A stretch of 64,000 bases of DNA from Halarsenatibacter silvermanii (GCF_900103135.1 NZ_FNGO01000008.1:1-64000), one strand, 5' to 3'. Positions 1 to 9,670 are shown, numbered from the stretch's first letter. A program made the numbers and translations. Notes: a model not told the origin generated them from the sequence alone.

Positions 1-156
1 GAAGGTCCTTTAGGTTTCAGCGAGCATACTGTGCGGGGATTAAAGAAGATGAAATTAAAGACAGGATTATCTCTTTTAATAATGCTGGCTATGGCAGTAG
101 GAAGGATTAAAGAAGGGCAGAAAAATAAAATTCGCAGTTTGGTAAAGGCTGCCTGA
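1..156 (+). CDS. C-terminal end of a probable transposase (cut by window edge)
   Basis: An open frame from base 1 to a TGA at 154-156 gives 51 residues. It contains LAMAVGRIKEGQ followed by a basic tail, which resembles the extreme C terminus of DDE transposases of the IS1182/IS4-like group as I remember them; no catalytic residue lies in the visible part. I see no clear terminal inverted repeat in the next 200 bases. It could be an intact insertion sequence continuing upstream or an old remnant. The assignment rests on a short motif only. Confidence 0.45.
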   Translation, partial: EGPLGFSEHTVRGLKKMKLKTGLSLLIMLAMAVGRIKEGQKNKIRSLVKAA

Positions 157-372
157 GAAAGAGCTGCCTGGAATCAGTAATTTAAAAATTAAAACCAACC
201 TGGAGGGGAGAAGTATGTCTGATTTGCCGGCAAAAAGATAAAACTTTTTTCGGGATGGATAAAAAGAGCCTGGTACCGGCTCATTATATAAAACCTCTGT
301 GCTGAAAAGCTGACTTAACAGATTTAAAAGTGAAAATTGGACCTATCGAAAAAAGCTTAATTTTAAAAAAAG

Positions 373-401
373 TTGTAATTTTCCTGGCTTTCTGTTATTA
401 T
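373..401 (+). promoter_or_regulatory. Sigma-A-like promoter for the riboswitch-MCP transcript
   Basis: TTGTAA (373-378), a 17-base spacer and TATTAT (396-401) predict transcription starting near 408, about 40 bases before the riboswitch core. The stretch from 157 to 372 holds no gene I can support. Confidence 0.5.
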
Positions 402-445
402 AAAATCAAATTATCATATTCACTTAATAAATTTTTATAAAGAAA

Positions 446-535
446 AAAAGGGCAAACCTATCGCAAGGTAGGGGCGCAAAGCTTAAGGTCTAAAGGTTTA
501 ATTCTTTAAGATTGCTGAGCTGCTAGAATATGTAT
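446..535 (+). promoter_or_regulatory. Cyclic-di-GMP-I (GEMM-I) riboswitch
   Basis: The class signature is present: GGCAAACC (451-458), a short helix CTATC/GGTAG closed by a GCAA tetraloop (about 458-470), then GGGGCGCAAAGC (471-482) and a GGTCTAA segment that fits the tetraloop-receptor side (487-493), followed by a second helix ending near 530. In known GEMM-I aptamers the ligand sits at this three-way junction. A terminator follows within 15 bases and a chemoreceptor gene lies downstream, so it probably switches that gene by transcription attenuation. Aptamer identity is strong; whether ligand turns the gene on or off cannot be read from sequence. Confidence 0.85.
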
Positions 536-545
536 TTTTAATGGT

Positions 546-580
546 TTCCAGCAATTATTGCTGGAAGTTTTAGTTATTTT
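546..580 (+). terminator. Intrinsic terminator of the riboswitch expression platform
   Basis: TTCCAGCAA (546-554), a 3-base loop and TTGCTGGAA (558-566) form a 9-bp stem followed by GTTTTAGTTATTTT. It lies directly after the aptamer and about 190 bases before the MCP start, as expected for ligand-controlled termination. Confidence 0.7.
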
Positions 581-772
581 GATGAAGAGTGAATGGCTCA
601 AAAAAATTTAAGAATAAATAGTAATAAGCATAAACCGCGGGAAGGAGGCAAATCGGAGTTTTATCAGGACGGTGGGGAAATTTGAAAGCACCTAACTCAA
701 CTTTCATTGATCATTTAGGGGGATGAAGAAATAACAGGCAGCAGTTCAATATATTTCAGGAGGGGGAGAGCA

Positions 773-2860
773 ATGTTATTCAAAAGCGAGAAGGTAGAAA
801 CAGAAGGTTTGAGTTTTTCGGTTAAGTTGATAGCCATATTTTTATTGATCAGCCTCATACCACTGGCCGTGGTGGCCTATTTAAGTTTGCGTAATGCTAC
901 CGAGGGTCTGGAAGATTCAGCTTTCGATCAGCTGGAAGCAATTCAGGAAATCAAGGTAGTAGAGATTGAGGATTTTTTCAATGAGAGGCTGGCCGATGTT
1001 CGGGTGCTGGCAGATTCTATGAATCCCCGTCAGAGCATAGAAGATCTGGGCGCCTGGTTTGATTTGGAAGGGCTGGACGGAGATAATTATCTTGATCATA
1101 GAGAAAGATTTGATGATTATTTTGCCAATTATATTCAACAATATGGTTATTATGATTTGTTTTTGATCCAGCCGGATGGAGATATAGTCTACACGGTGGA
1201 AGAGGAAAATGACGTCGGAACCAATTTGATCGACGGCAGATATAGTGATTCCAATTTAGCCGAAGCTTTTGAACAGGGGCAGGATGATGTGGCCATGGTC
1301 GATTATGAGATGTACGCTGCTTCTGATGAACCGGCCATGTTTGTGGCAGCTCCCATTGAAGATGATGATGAACTTTTGGGAGTGCTCGCTCTCCAGGTGG
1401 ATGATGAGGCAATAAATGATATTATGGCAGTAGAAGAAGGCATGGGTGAAACTGGAGAAGTCTATCTGGTGGGTGAGGACAGGCTTATGCGTTCTGATTC
1501 TCGCTTTGAAGCAGGCACACTGCTGCAGAGAGAAGTTGATACTACAGCTGTAAGAGAAGCCATGCAGGGTGTGGAGGATCAACAAATCATAGAAGATTAC
1601 AGAGGTATTAATGTATTGAGCTCTTATGAGCGTTTGGAACTGCCGGGTTTTACCTGGGCTGTTATTGCAGAAATAGATGAAGCTGAAGCTTTTGCCGTGG
1701 CGGATAACATGCGGAACACAGTATTCTGGATTGCGGGTATAGCAGCTATACTCATCATAATTGTAGCCTATATATTCGCCCAGAATTTAACCCAGCCTGT
1801 TGTCAGATGTGTAAACTTCGCCCAGGAGATTGCCAGAGGTAACTTAGCTTATGATAAACTACAGATCAAAAGAAAAGATGAGTTCGGGGTATTATGCAAT
1901 TCGCTCAACGGTATGCGGGCGGATTTAAAAGAGACAGTAGGACAGATAGCCAATATAGCAGAAGATCTCTCCTCAAATAGTGAAGAGCTTTCTGCTACCA
2001 GTGAGGAGATGTCGGCCTCGGCTCAGGAGGTTACCTCCGCCATAGAGCAGGTAGCATCCGGGGCGGAAGAACAGACCGCTCAGATAAATGAGACTGAGGA
2101 GAACGTGAGAGGACTGAGCGAAGAGATACAGACCGTCAATGATCAGGCGGACAATATGGAAGAACAGGCGGATAACGTGCTGGATGAAGTGGATAAGGGC
2201 AGCGAAACTGTGGACGCGACCAGCGATAAGATAAATAAGGTAAATACCAATCAGAGAGAGATGGCCCAAAGCGTAAACGAACTGGGTGAGCTCTCCGATG
2301 AAATAGGAAATATAGTTGACATGATCAATAACATCTCCGAGCAGACCAATCTTTTGGCCCTCAATGCTGCTATCGAGGCAGCCAGAGCCGGCCAGGCAGG
2401 TCAGGGCTTCAGCGTTGTGGCCGATGAGATAAGAGAGCTGGCTGAAGAATCTTCAGAAGCTACTGATGAGATAAATGATCTGATCAAGGAGATTCAGGAT
2501 AAAGTAGAGACAACCACAGATCGCATGGAAGATACAGAAGAAGTAGTGACAGAAAGCGTGGAAGCCATAGACACCACCGAAGAATATTTTATAGAGATTG
2601 AAGGAGCGGTAAATAAACTGGGTGAATTGATTGAGAATGTAGTGGAAAGTGCTGAAGGTATGGCCGCCAACAGCAGCGAGGTCAGCGCTGCCATGGAAGA
2701 GATAGCGGCTGTCAGCGAACAGTCTTCCAGCAATGCTCAGGAAGTCTCCGCTTCCAGCGAAGAGCAGGCTGCTTCCACCCAGGAGATAGTAGACGCATCC
2801 GAAGAGCTGGCAGAGATGGCTCAGGACCTGGCCGATCAGGCGGATAAATTCGAGCTTTAA
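773..2860 (+). CDS. Methyl-accepting chemotaxis protein, dCache type
   Basis: A 695-residue membrane chemoreceptor that passes an external signal to CheA/CheW. It has a TM segment near residues 18-38, an extracytoplasmic region of about 275 residues that looks like a double Cache sensor, a second TM near 315-337, a HAMP linker, and a long coiled-coil signalling domain. The conserved hairpin tip reads [18 protein letters not shown]. The ATG follows a strong AGGAGGGGGAG site. It is the first gene after the cyclic-di-GMP riboswitch, which suggests expression tied to the motile/sessile switch. The C-terminal half closely matches the second receptor at 3896 while the sensor halves differ, so the two probably arose by duplication and sensor exchange. 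No C-terminal NWETF-type tether is seen. The ligand is unknown. Confidence 0.93.
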   Translation: MLFKSEKVETEGLSFSVKLIAIFLLISLIPLAVVAYLSLRNATEGLEDSAFDQLEAIQEIKVVEIEDFFNERLADVRVLADSMNPRQSIEDLGAWFDLEGLDGDNYLDHRERFDDYFANYIQQYGYYDLFLIQPDGDIVYTVEEENDVGTNLIDGRYSDSNLAEAFEQGQDDVAMVDYEMYAASDEPAMFVAAPIEDDDELLGVLALQVDDEAINDIMAVEEGMGETGEVYLVGEDRLMRSDSRFEAGTLLQREVDTTAVREAMQGVEDQQIIEDYRGINVLSSYERLELPGFTWAVIAEIDEAEAFAVADNMRNTVFWIAGIAAILIIIVAYIFAQNLTQPVVRCVNFAQEIARGNLAYDKLQIKRKDEFGVLCNSLNGMRADLKETVGQIANIAEDLSSNSEELSATSEEMSASAQEVTSAIEQVASGAEEQTAQINETEENVRGLSEEIQTVNDQADNMEEQADNVLDEVDKGSETVDATSDKINKVNTNQREMAQSVNELGELSDEIGNIVDMINNISEQTNLLALNAAIEAARAGQAGQGFSVVADEIRELAEESSEATDEINDLIKEIQDKVETTTDRMEDTEEVVTESVEAIDTTEEYFIEIEGAVNKLGELIENVVESAEGMAANSSEVSAAMEEIAAVSEQSSSNAQEVSASSEEQAASTQEIVDASEELAEMAQDLADQADKFEL

Positions 2861-2929
2861 AAACGAAACAGTCTCCGCCAGAAACAATACGGTTTAACAA
2901 AAAGCTGAATATAATGGGGAATATAATTG

Positions 2930-2973
2930 CAGGATGGCAGTGGTGTTCTTCACCACTGCCATCCTGTTTTTTG
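2930..2973 (+). terminator. Strong intrinsic terminator after the first MCP
   Basis: A perfect 15-bp stem, AGGATGGCAGTGGTG (2931-2945) against its complement (2951-2965), with a TTCTT loop and a GTTTTTTG tail. It ends the riboswitch-MCP unit. Confidence 0.9.
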
Positions 2974-3342
2974 AAAAATTAAATGGAAGTGTAATCATAA
3001 AATTAACTAAAGATTCAAAGTGACAGGGCTCCAATAAAATTAATTTCTACTAATCATCCAAAATTCGCAGGTAAATTTAGTTTTATGCAGAAAATAATTA
3101 TATGATGACTTGATAAGCAATAACGATAACTTATGTCCTTATGTTTTTGGATCTTCTTTTTATCAGTTGATAGATATCGTATATGCATGGCCAAAAAATA
3201 GTGTCCCCGGCTCAGGATGTGCCGGGCTGAGCGGGAGCTCAGGGACAAGCTTTTGCGAAGGGAGCGCAATTTTTTAACCTGAAAGCATCCGGAGGCTGGA
3301 TCCAGTAAGATCTGCCTGATTTATTTTTTGAACCGGTCAGCG

Positions 3343-3515
3343 TCCATCAGCTACAATAGAAAACTGACAATGCATGATATCGGTAAGGCTTCCATACCCG
3401 AGGAGATTCTCTCCCATCACGAGCGCTGGCCTATGGAGTGATAACTGCCGGCAGACTCTATAAAAGTGCAGTGAGCAAAGAGAAGGCCCTAATGGAGATG
3501 ATGAAAGAAGACTAA
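3343..3515 (+). pseudogene. Decayed HD-GYP phosphodiesterase remnant
   Basis: One frame reads KLTMHDIGKASIPEEIL then SHHERW before a TGA at 3439; another frame after the stop reads SKEKALMEMMKED to a stop at 3513. These match, in order, the HDIGK and HHERW hallmarks and the C-terminal MSKEEAL-like part of HD-GYP domains, which hydrolyse cyclic-di-GMP. The blocks are joined by deletions and a frame change, so no working enzyme can be made. The rest of the 2974-3543 gap shows a GC-rich imperfect hairpin near 3202-3246 and no other gene. It lies between cyclic-di-GMP-linked chemotaxis genes, which fits an ancestral function. Confidence 0.55.
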
Positions 3516-3543
3516 ATCTTTCAGCAAAGGTGGGAATACAAAA

Positions 3544-3852
3544 TTGGAAGCGAAAGTTAGAAAAGGTCACAGGGAAGCCTGCTTAATACCTGAAGGTTCA
3601 ATAAACATCAGCAATTCTGAAAGGCTAAAGAGGAAATTCATGGGCGTTGTACATGAAGGTTTTGACAGAATAATTCTGGACTTTAAGAATGTAGATAACA
3701 TAGACAGCGTCGGTGCAGGCAAGATTCTTTTTTTTAATTCAATTTTGCAGAAAAAAGACGGCAGGCTAATTATTACAAACATAAACTCTGATGAGGTTAA
3801 AAAAGCATTTGATTTGATTGAGCTTTCAAATGCCGTCAAAATAAAAGAATAA
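3544..3852 (+). CDS. STAS-domain protein (anti-sigma factor antagonist type)
   Basis: A 102-residue single STAS domain of the SpoIIAA/RsbV type. Such proteins are phosphorylated on a Ser by a partner kinase and, when unphosphorylated, release a sigma factor or other target. The phosphosite region reads [11 protein letters not shown] near residues 52-62, with Ser in the usual place. Start is TTG after AGGTGGG. It sits between two chemoreceptors, 43 bases before the next start, so it may act in a signalling pathway with them. No partner kinase gene is in the window. The family call is good; the target is unknown. Confidence 0.8.
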   Translation: MEAKVRKGHREACLIPEGSINISNSERLKRKFMGVVHEGFDRIILDFKNVDNIDSVGAGKILFFNSILQKKDGRLIITNINSDEVKKAFDLIELSNAVKIKE

Positions 3853-3895
3853 AAAATACGCTGCGGCAATATCAATGTCGGGAGGATATCATATT

Positions 3896-6100
3896 ATGTC
3901 AGAAAAATTTTCTTTCTTTAGAAGATTAACGGTCAAAGCCAAACTTTCCCTGGCTGTTATACTGGTGGTTTTGCTGCTGGCAGCAGGTTTGAGTTTTTAT
4001 GCCATAAACCAATCCGAGGATATGATATTGGGCCAGGAAGAGGAAGCACTGTACAGTGTGGGGGATTTTGTGGAGGCGAAGATGGAAGATAGGCTGAATG
4101 CTGCTCGAACGAGCGTTTTGAGCATAGCTCACAACACCGATATTCAGAGGCTTTTTTCCGAGAGGGATAGAGATGAATTAAGAGATAGGCTTCTGCCCGC
4201 CTATGAGCAGATTTCGGATGAAGTGGCCCAGTTTCAACTTCATGAACCTGACTCAACTTCTTTTTTAAGGCTGCATGCACCGGATGAATACGGTGACAGC
4301 CTAAGAGATTTTAGAAATACAGTAAATCAGGCCAACGAAAATGAAGAGATAGTCATGGGACTGGAAGAGGGCCGGGGCGGCTTTGGTTTCCGGGTGGTTG
4401 TGCCGGTAAGTTACGAAGGCGAGCATCTGGGAACGGTCGAGTATGGCTCCAGCTTCGGTCAGGAGTTTGCCGAGGAGATGCAGGAAGAACTCGGCGGCGA
4501 TTACTTCATATACATATTTGAAGACGCTGCCGGTGTGGCCTGGGATGCTGTAGAAGAAGGTAGACTTGGGGCCACAGCTGAAGACTTGTGGGAAGTAGAG
4601 GATGAACATATTTCCAGGGTGCGGGAAGGAGAAAGAGTTTTTACGCTGGCCGAGGATGAAAATGATCGGATACTGCTTTTGCCTTTCGAGGATTTTCAGG
4701 GGCAGGTCAGCGGTTACATCAAAGCCGTCCAGGATAGAGAAGATATTGTGGCTCAGAGTGCTGCCACCACCAGAAAAATGGGTTTGCTGGCGGCTGTAGG
4801 CACGCTTTTAGCTGCCGTAATTATATACCTTTTGGTGAGAAAGCAGCTTAAACCCCTGCAGAAGTTTGCCGACCTATTTTCTGATCTAGCGCTCGGTGAT
4901 CTCACAGCCAGATTCCCTGTCAGGGATATTAACTGTTCGGAAATTATGGAATGCGGTGAAGAAGAATGCCCGGAATTTCAGCAGGAAGGTGTCCTCTGCT
5001 GGTTTACTGTGGGCAGTTTTGCCCCTGAATTCGGCGATGAGGTTCACTGTCCTAAAATCAGCTCGGGTGAGTATGAAAGCTGTGAAGAATGCATATGCTA
5101 CAAAATGGTCAACACCGATGAAATTCAAACCATGGGCTCGTGGTTTAACAAATTGGGTGACACCATGCAGGATATCATAAAAGATGTTAAATCCACCACT
5201 GAAAATCTCTCTGCTTCCAGCCAGGAATTGTCCGCCAACAGCGAGGAAATATCCGCCTCGGCCGACGAAGTCAGCACCGCCATTGAGCAGGTAGCTTCCG
5301 GTGCGGAGGAGCAGGCAGCCCAGATAGATGAAACCGAGGATCATGTAGATGATCTAAGCCATCGAATCGATACTGTAAATGAAAAAGCCTCTTCTATGGA
5401 AATGGAAGCAGATAGAGCCATTAATGAGGTGGACAAAGGCAGTGAAGCTGTGGATGTGACCAGTGATCGCATCGAACAGGTAGAAAAAAATCAGATAGAC
5501 GCCATGGAGAAAATAGAAGAGCTGGGTGAGCTTTCTGATGAGATCGGCAATATAGTTGCCATGATCAACAATATTGCCGAACAGACCAATCTGCTGGCTT
5601 TGAATGCTGCCATTGAAGCAGCCAGAGCAGGTCAGGCCGGCCAGGGATTTAGCGTGGTAGCTGATGAGATACGTGAACTGGCCGAAGAATCCTCAGAAGC
5701 CACTGAAGAGATAAATGAGCTGATCAAGGAGATTCAGACAAAGGTTGATAGCACAACAGAGATGATGGATGATTCGGGAGAGGTTGTGAAAGAAAGTGTT
5801 TCGGCAGTGGAAACAACCGAGGAAACATATAAGGAAATTGAAGAAGCTGTCTCCAGCGTGGTGAATTTGATAAATGAGGTCGCTGAGAGCGCTGAAAGCA
5901 TGGCTGATAACAGCAGTAGAGTGAGAGAGGCCATGCGCGAAATAGCAGAAGTGAGCGAAGAATCTTCCAGCAATACCGAAGAAGTAGCCGCTTCCAGCCA
6001 GGAACAGAGTGCTTCTACCCAGGAACTCACAAAACTGTCAGAAGATCTGGCTGAGATGGCCCAGGAGCTGTCAAACAGGGTTGATCATTTCAAAGTATGA
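3896..6100 (+). CDS. Methyl-accepting chemotaxis protein with Cys-rich 2CW-like insert in the HAMP region
   Basis: A 734-residue chemoreceptor. TM1 is near residues 15-37, an extracytoplasmic Cache-like region follows, and TM2 is near 294-316. After the first part of the HAMP linker comes an insert at about residues 345-403 with eight cysteines (NC, EC, EEC, LCW, HC, SC, EEC, IC), resembling the two-CW cysteine domain of some bacterial receptors. The usual coiled-coil signalling domain with the [14 protein letters not shown] tip follows. I chose ATG 3896 because GGGAGGATATC lies just upstream; the frame is also open from an ATG at 3875. The cysteines suggest metal or redox input on the cytoplasmic side. 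The signalling half is a close relative of the receptor at 773. Confidence 0.92.
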   Translation: MSEKFSFFRRLTVKAKLSLAVILVVLLLAAGLSFYAINQSEDMILGQEEEALYSVGDFVEAKMEDRLNAARTSVLSIAHNTDIQRLFSERDRDELRDRLLPAYEQISDEVAQFQLHEPDSTSFLRLHAPDEYGDSLRDFRNTVNQANENEEIVMGLEEGRGGFGFRVVVPVSYEGEHLGTVEYGSSFGQEFAEEMQEELGGDYFIYIFEDAAGVAWDAVEEGRLGATAEDLWEVEDEHISRVREGERVFTLAEDENDRILLLPFEDFQGQVSGYIKAVQDREDIVAQSAATTRKMGLLAAVGTLLAAVIIYLLVRKQLKPLQKFADLFSDLALGDLTARFPVRDINCSEIMECGEEECPEFQQEGVLCWFTVGSFAPEFGDEVHCPKISSGEYESCEECICYKMVNTDEIQTMGSWFNKLGDTMQDIIKDVKSTTENLSASSQELSANSEEISASADEVSTAIEQVASGAEEQAAQIDETEDHVDDLSHRIDTVNEKASSMEMEADRAINEVDKGSEAVDVTSDRIEQVEKNQIDAMEKIEELGELSDEIGNIVAMINNIAEQTNLLALNAAIEAARAGQAGQGFSVVADEIRELAEESSEATEEINELIKEIQTKVDSTTEMMDDSGEVVKESVSAVETTEETYKEIEEAVSSVVNLINEVAESAESMADNSSRVREAMREIAEVSEESSSNTEEVAASSQEQSASTQELTKLSEDLAEMAQELSNRVDHFKV

Positions 6101-6178
6101 AATCTTAAGATCTTAAGACAGAAAAAGTCTTCAGGATAGCACAGGAATTAAAAAGACTTATTTAAACGAAGGTATACA

Positions 6179-6228
6179 GGAGGGGGTCGGTAGGTTGAGA
6201 GTTCAACCTACCGACCCCCTCCATTTTT
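6179..6228 (+). terminator. Very strong intrinsic terminator after the second MCP
   Basis: A perfect stem of about 20 bp, GGAGGGGGTCGGTAGGTTGA (6179-6198) against 6202-6222, with a 3-base loop and an ATTTTT tail. It separates the chemotaxis genes from the unknown gene at 6356. Confidence 0.92.
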
Positions 6229-6355
6229 CTCCCTTTTTCCTGCTGTACTGGCTAGAAATATTAGCCTCGAAAAGATGTTAACAGCCGGTCTTGTCCGGAT
6301 ATTCGGATTGTGATAAAATTCTTAGTATCAAATTTATAGGGGGAGCTGAAAAAAG

Positions 6356-7018
6356 ATGACAGAAGAGATGGAGGGATTAGAACCTGAAATGATCAAAGAT
6401 TCCAGTATATCTTTCAGGGGAAAGCTGGGGGAGTATACCACAAGAATTGACAGGAATGGTCATCAGCTGGTGTATAAGCTCGATGAATCCAGAGATGATC
6501 CCGGCCAAAAACAGCTCGATGTTCGTCAGCGCTTTAAGAACTGCAGTGAGAGACTGACTGCTCTGGAGAAAAGCGATATAATAAGCTGGAAAAATAGAGT
6601 GGCGGGTAAAGCAAATACCTATCAGGGGCTTTTTGTACAGCTGGCTCAAAGAGCTTATTACCGGGAAAATAGCAGTTTTAATTTGATCAGGGGTGTGAAA
6701 GTTTTAGATAAAAAACCTGACAGTGTAAATTTTATTTTTACATTTGACGTGCCGGGAGATTTTATTGTTCTCCACAGAAAAAAGAGGGAAGGCAGCTGGA
6801 AAAATGATAATTTTATTCTGTCCGATATAACTGCAGATAAAGGGACTTTCAGCCTGATAAAATTAACACCGGAAACAGAGTATATGGTGCGGATTATTCA
6901 GCCCCGTACTCCCATACAAACCCGGGAAGAAAGAAACCTTGGTATTGTGGGTAATCAGCCCGTTCCCACTCATATAATGGGGGAGAGCGGAGATTACTGT
7001 TTTCAAACTGCTGTTTGA
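6356..7018 (+). CDS. Protein of unknown function, beta-rich C-terminal half
   Basis: I do not recognise this 220-residue protein. ATG 6356 follows AGGGGGAG at a normal distance. There is no signal peptide or membrane segment, so it should be cytosolic. The first 100 residues are charged and mainly helical; residues 115-195 alternate hydrophobic and polar residues and end in a LTPETEYMVRI segment, which is like the F/G strand region of a fibronectin-type-III or similar beta-sandwich domain. It stands alone between terminators. Its coding character (strong ribosome site, normal codon use, terminated neighbours) is convincing although the function is not known. Confidence 0.75.
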   Translation: MTEEMEGLEPEMIKDSSISFRGKLGEYTTRIDRNGHQLVYKLDESRDDPGQKQLDVRQRFKNCSERLTALEKSDIISWKNRVAGKANTYQGLFVQLAQRAYYRENSSFNLIRGVKVLDKKPDSVNFIFTFDVPGDFIVLHRKKREGSWKNDNFILSDITADKGTFSLIKLTPETEYMVRIIQPRTPIQTREERNLGIVGNQPVPTHIMGESGDYCFQTAV

Positions 7019-7087
7019 GATCATACCATGATGAATAAAGAAAATTTAATTTCGTAAAGATGGCTGCCGGGAGAAAACCCCGGAAGG

Positions 7088-7116
7088 TTGACATATGTTC
7101 AATTAGTTATTATAAT
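7088..7116 (+). promoter_or_regulatory. Perfect consensus sigma-A promoter
   Basis: TTGACA (7088-7093), exactly 17 bases, then TATAAT (7111-7116). This is the only fully consensus promoter I found in the window. Transcription should start near 7123, 90 bases before an intrinsic terminator and 240 bases before the next reading frame. Confidence 0.8.
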
Positions 7117-7122
7117 TATATG

Positions 7123-7233
7123 TGGATAAAATCTTCACCATTATTATGTTTTGGATAATTTCATTGCTTCTGAGATAAAATGCGTATATATATTTTCACT
7201 TCAATTTCCGCTCTTCTGCGAGCGGAATTTTTT
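7123..7233 (+). ncRNA. Candidate small RNA or attenuated leader of about 110 nt
   Basis: The interval runs from the predicted start of the consensus promoter to the end of an intrinsic terminator and contains no start codon with a ribosome site. It is AT-rich with little predicted structure before the terminator. It is either an independent small RNA or the leader of the gltS-family gene at 7363. No known RNA family is recognised. Confidence 0.4.
7206..7233 (+). terminator. Intrinsic terminator
   Basis: TTCCGCTC (7206-7213), a 6-base loop, GAGCGGAA (7220-7227), then TTTTTT. It ends the short transcript from the 7088 promoter. Confidence 0.75.
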
Positions 7234-7447
7234 ACGTCTTCGCTCGGTCTTTTCTCCGGGATGGCCATCCAAATTTTTCATCCATAAAAAGAGAAAATAT
7301 CTTCATGCTATCGTGCGAATATGAATATAGAGACAAAAAATATCTGAAGGAGGGAATGGTCTATGGAGTTTCAACCTTTTGTAGTTGGTATTTTTCATCT
7401 GGGAATATTATCTTTCTTTTTAATACTTGGTAAAATTATCCGGGTTA

Positions 7448-7522
7448 AACTAGGAGGGTGTTGAAAAACCCCCCCATGATTTCCAGGCAAATATCGTCAC
7501 AATTCTTATCATAATAACTAGG
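7448..7522. mobile_element. Small insertion flanked by 7-bp direct repeats in the gltS-family gene
   Basis: AACTAGG at 7448-7454 recurs at 7516-7522, and the 61 bases between (starting AGGGTGTTGAAAAACC) do not belong to the transporter reading frame. This pattern is what a short non-autonomous element or transposon footprint leaves. The left end resembles ends of some insertion sequences, but I see no inverted terminal repeats, so the identity is open. Confidence 0.4.
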
Positions 7523-7529
7523 GTTTACC

Positions 7530-7673
7530 AGATACTTCAGTATTTGCTTCTGCCTTCTGCGGCCATAGGTGGATTGATAGCTATGGCGGTAAGCCCCCTT
7601 CGTTTAGATACTTCAGTATTTGCTTCTGCCTTCTGCGGCCATAGGTGGATTGATAGCTATGGCGGTAAGCCCC
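7530..7673. repeat. 68-bp direct duplication
   Basis: Bases 7530-7597 (starting AGATACTTCAG, ending GTAAGCCCC) recur exactly at 7606-7673, with 8 bases between them. The unit codes for the second TM helix region of the GltS-family protein. Exact identity implies a recent event. Confidence 0.92.
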
Positions 7674-9030
7674 TATACGCTGGGGGGGATTATCGACTTT
7701 CCTGAGCTGATAGTACAGATATATGATAACTTTCAGGAGATATCAATATTTCTGCTGAATTTCGTTTTCGCAGGTATGTTTATCGGCAGAAAGATACCCA
7801 GCTTGAAAAAGTCCTTTAAAGAAGCGGGCCCGCAAATTTTGCTGGGACAGATGCTCTCCTGGGGGCAGATTCTTATGCCTTCACTGCTGGTAGCCTTTTT
7901 GCTCTCCCGCTTTTACGACCTGCCGGAAGCCTTTGGCACCCTGGTAGCTGTAGGCTTTGATGGGGGAGCTACTGTTGCCGTAGGATACACTTCAACCTTT
8001 CAGGAGCTGGGCTGGTATCCGGAAGGAATTCAGCTGGCCATAGCTGCCGGAGTTGTCGGCGTACTGGGAGGTTGCATGATCGGTGTAAGCCTGATCAACT
8101 GGCTGGTCCGCAGAGGATATATTCAGGAGGCAGATGATCCCAATGACCTGCCGGACAATGTTAGAAGGGGGCTTCTCGATGAGGAAAATTTTGAGAGAGC
8201 CGGCACTATTACCGTAGTACCTCAATCTGTCGAACCTATAGCTCTGCACCTCTGTCTATTCGGTATGGCTATGCTGGGAGGCTGGGTATTTGTCTCGCTG
8301 CTGGAAACTCTGCCGGGCTTTTTGGGCACCTTCTTCAGCTTCGCTCCGCTGTTCCCTTTTGCCATGATAAGCGGTATGATTCTGCAGATTCTGCTGAATA
8401 AGTTCAATTACGGTTACCTGGTGGACAGAGGCCTGGCCGAAAGACTCTCCGGCCTGGGGCTGGAGTTCTGCATACTGTCTGTTTTTGGCTCGCTCAACCT
8501 GCCTTTGATTCTTCAGTCCTCGATACCGCTGGGAGTTATCATAATTTCCGGTATCGTCTGGAGTCTGGCCACCGCAATTTATGTGGCGCCCCGCATAATG
8601 CCCGATCACTGGGCGGAGAGAATGCTGGTTGATTACGGGCAGTCCATGGGCAACGTTCCCGTAGGTATGATGCTTTTGAGAGTTGTAGATCCTCAGTTCA
8701 AAACTCCTGCTCTGGAAACATTCTCTTACAAGCACACTTTTCACGCTCCGGTATTTTTCAGCATTCTGGCCTTTTTACCCATACTGGCCAGTATGGTCGG
8801 CATCGAGGTGGTGGCTTTGATAAGCTTTGTTGCCATAGTGCTGTGTTATCTGCTGGCCAGATTGCTGGGTTATTGGCAAAGCTCGGAAAAACTTAAAGAC
8901 GTGCTGGAAAATAAATAGAGCCAGAGGTGAGAATGACTCGCTCCTTGATTTTAACCCGGGGTTGTGATAAGTTAAAAAAAATTGATAATGGTTTACCTTT
9001 AGAAGCTATATCGTCTATCATCGGTCATAC

Positions 9031-9666
9031 GTGAGGTGTTTTAAACTGGATATAGAGAAGATCAGGTCCCGGCTGCAGAACAGATCGCCTGAACCTCTGG
9101 GAATAAAGGAGAGTTATTCAGTTTTGCTTCCTCTTGTCCATCTAGAAGGGGAATGGCAGATACTTTTTCAGGTCAGGTCAAAGAAAATTTCTACGCAGCC
9201 GGGTGAAGTTTCTCTGCCGGGGGGAGGGATTGAGCCCGGGGAAAACGCCCGCGGGGCTGCCCTCAGGGAAACCCGGGAGGAGCTGGGCCTGAAGAGAGAT
9301 AAAATCGATATGCTGGGAGAGCTGGATTATCTGATCACTCCCTATAATCTGATAATTTATGCTTTTCTGGGCAGAATTAGAGTGAGATCTCTGTCAGAAC
9401 TCGATTATAATACTGCTGAAGTCGGCGATATCTTTGCTGTGCCGGTGGAATATTTCCGTGATAATCCTCCCGAAGAATATCAGATCAGAGTTGAGAGCGA
9501 ACCAACAGGAGATTTTCCCTATGAATTGATCCCGGGCGGAAAAGATTATGACTGGCGCCAGGGAAATTATTCCGTATATTTTTACAGTTACGAAGAGTTT
9601 GTAATCTGGGGGTTTACCGCCCGCCTTATCAGGGCTTTTCTGAAGCTTAAATACTGGAAGCAGTGA
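9031..9666 (+). CDS. NUDIX hydrolase, CoA pyrophosphatase type
   Basis: A 211-residue cytosolic enzyme. The NUDIX box is complete (GGGIEPGENARGAALRE, then TREELGL) near residues 68-90, supplying the metal-binding glutamates. Just before it, QPGEVSLPGG matches the extra signature of CoA/acyl-CoA diphosphatases (NuDiC/NUDT7 type), which split CoA to phosphopantetheine and 3',5'-ADP. GTG 9031 is the only early start in frame, but the ribosome site is weak and the true start is uncertain. It ends 4 bases before the SleB-like gene, so the two are probably co-transcribed. CoA specificity is inferred from the motif alone. Confidence 0.8.
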   Translation: MRCFKLDIEKIRSRLQNRSPEPLGIKESYSVLLPLVHLEGEWQILFQVRSKKISTQPGEVSLPGGGIEPGENARGAALRETREELGLKRDKIDMLGELDYLITPYNLIIYAFLGRIRVRSLSELDYNTAEVGDIFAVPVEYFRDNPPEEYQIRVESEPTGDFPYELIPGGKDYDWRQGNYSVYFYSYEEFVIWGFTARLIRAFLKLKYWKQ

Positions 9667-9670
9667 TAAT

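Larger units (their letters stand above)
7363..8918 (+). pseudogene. GltS-family Na+/glutamate symporter, N terminus disrupted
   Basis: A reading frame starts at ATG 7363 after GAAGGAGGG and encodes a first TM helix (VGIFHLGILSFFLILGKIIR) but stops at 7462. The rest of a GltS/ESS-type carrier resumes from 7620 and runs 432 residues to 8918, with about ten hydrophobic segments, a glycine-rich FDGGATVAVGYTSTF re-entrant-loop motif and a second MGNVPVGMMLLR loop. Between them lie about 68 foreign bases flanked by AACTAGG and a 68-bp tandem duplication of the LLLPSAAIGGLIAMAV coding segment. In the second copy the frame begins just after a TAG. An N-terminally shortened carrier could still be translated from TTG 7620, but without TM1 it is probably inactive. 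Intact members carry glutamate or similar acids with Na+. Confidence 0.75.

Noticed and set aside
215-241. Eight-codon frame after a good GGAGGGGAG site
   Set aside because: Too short to be a protein and not conserved in any way I can see; possibly a leftover gene start.
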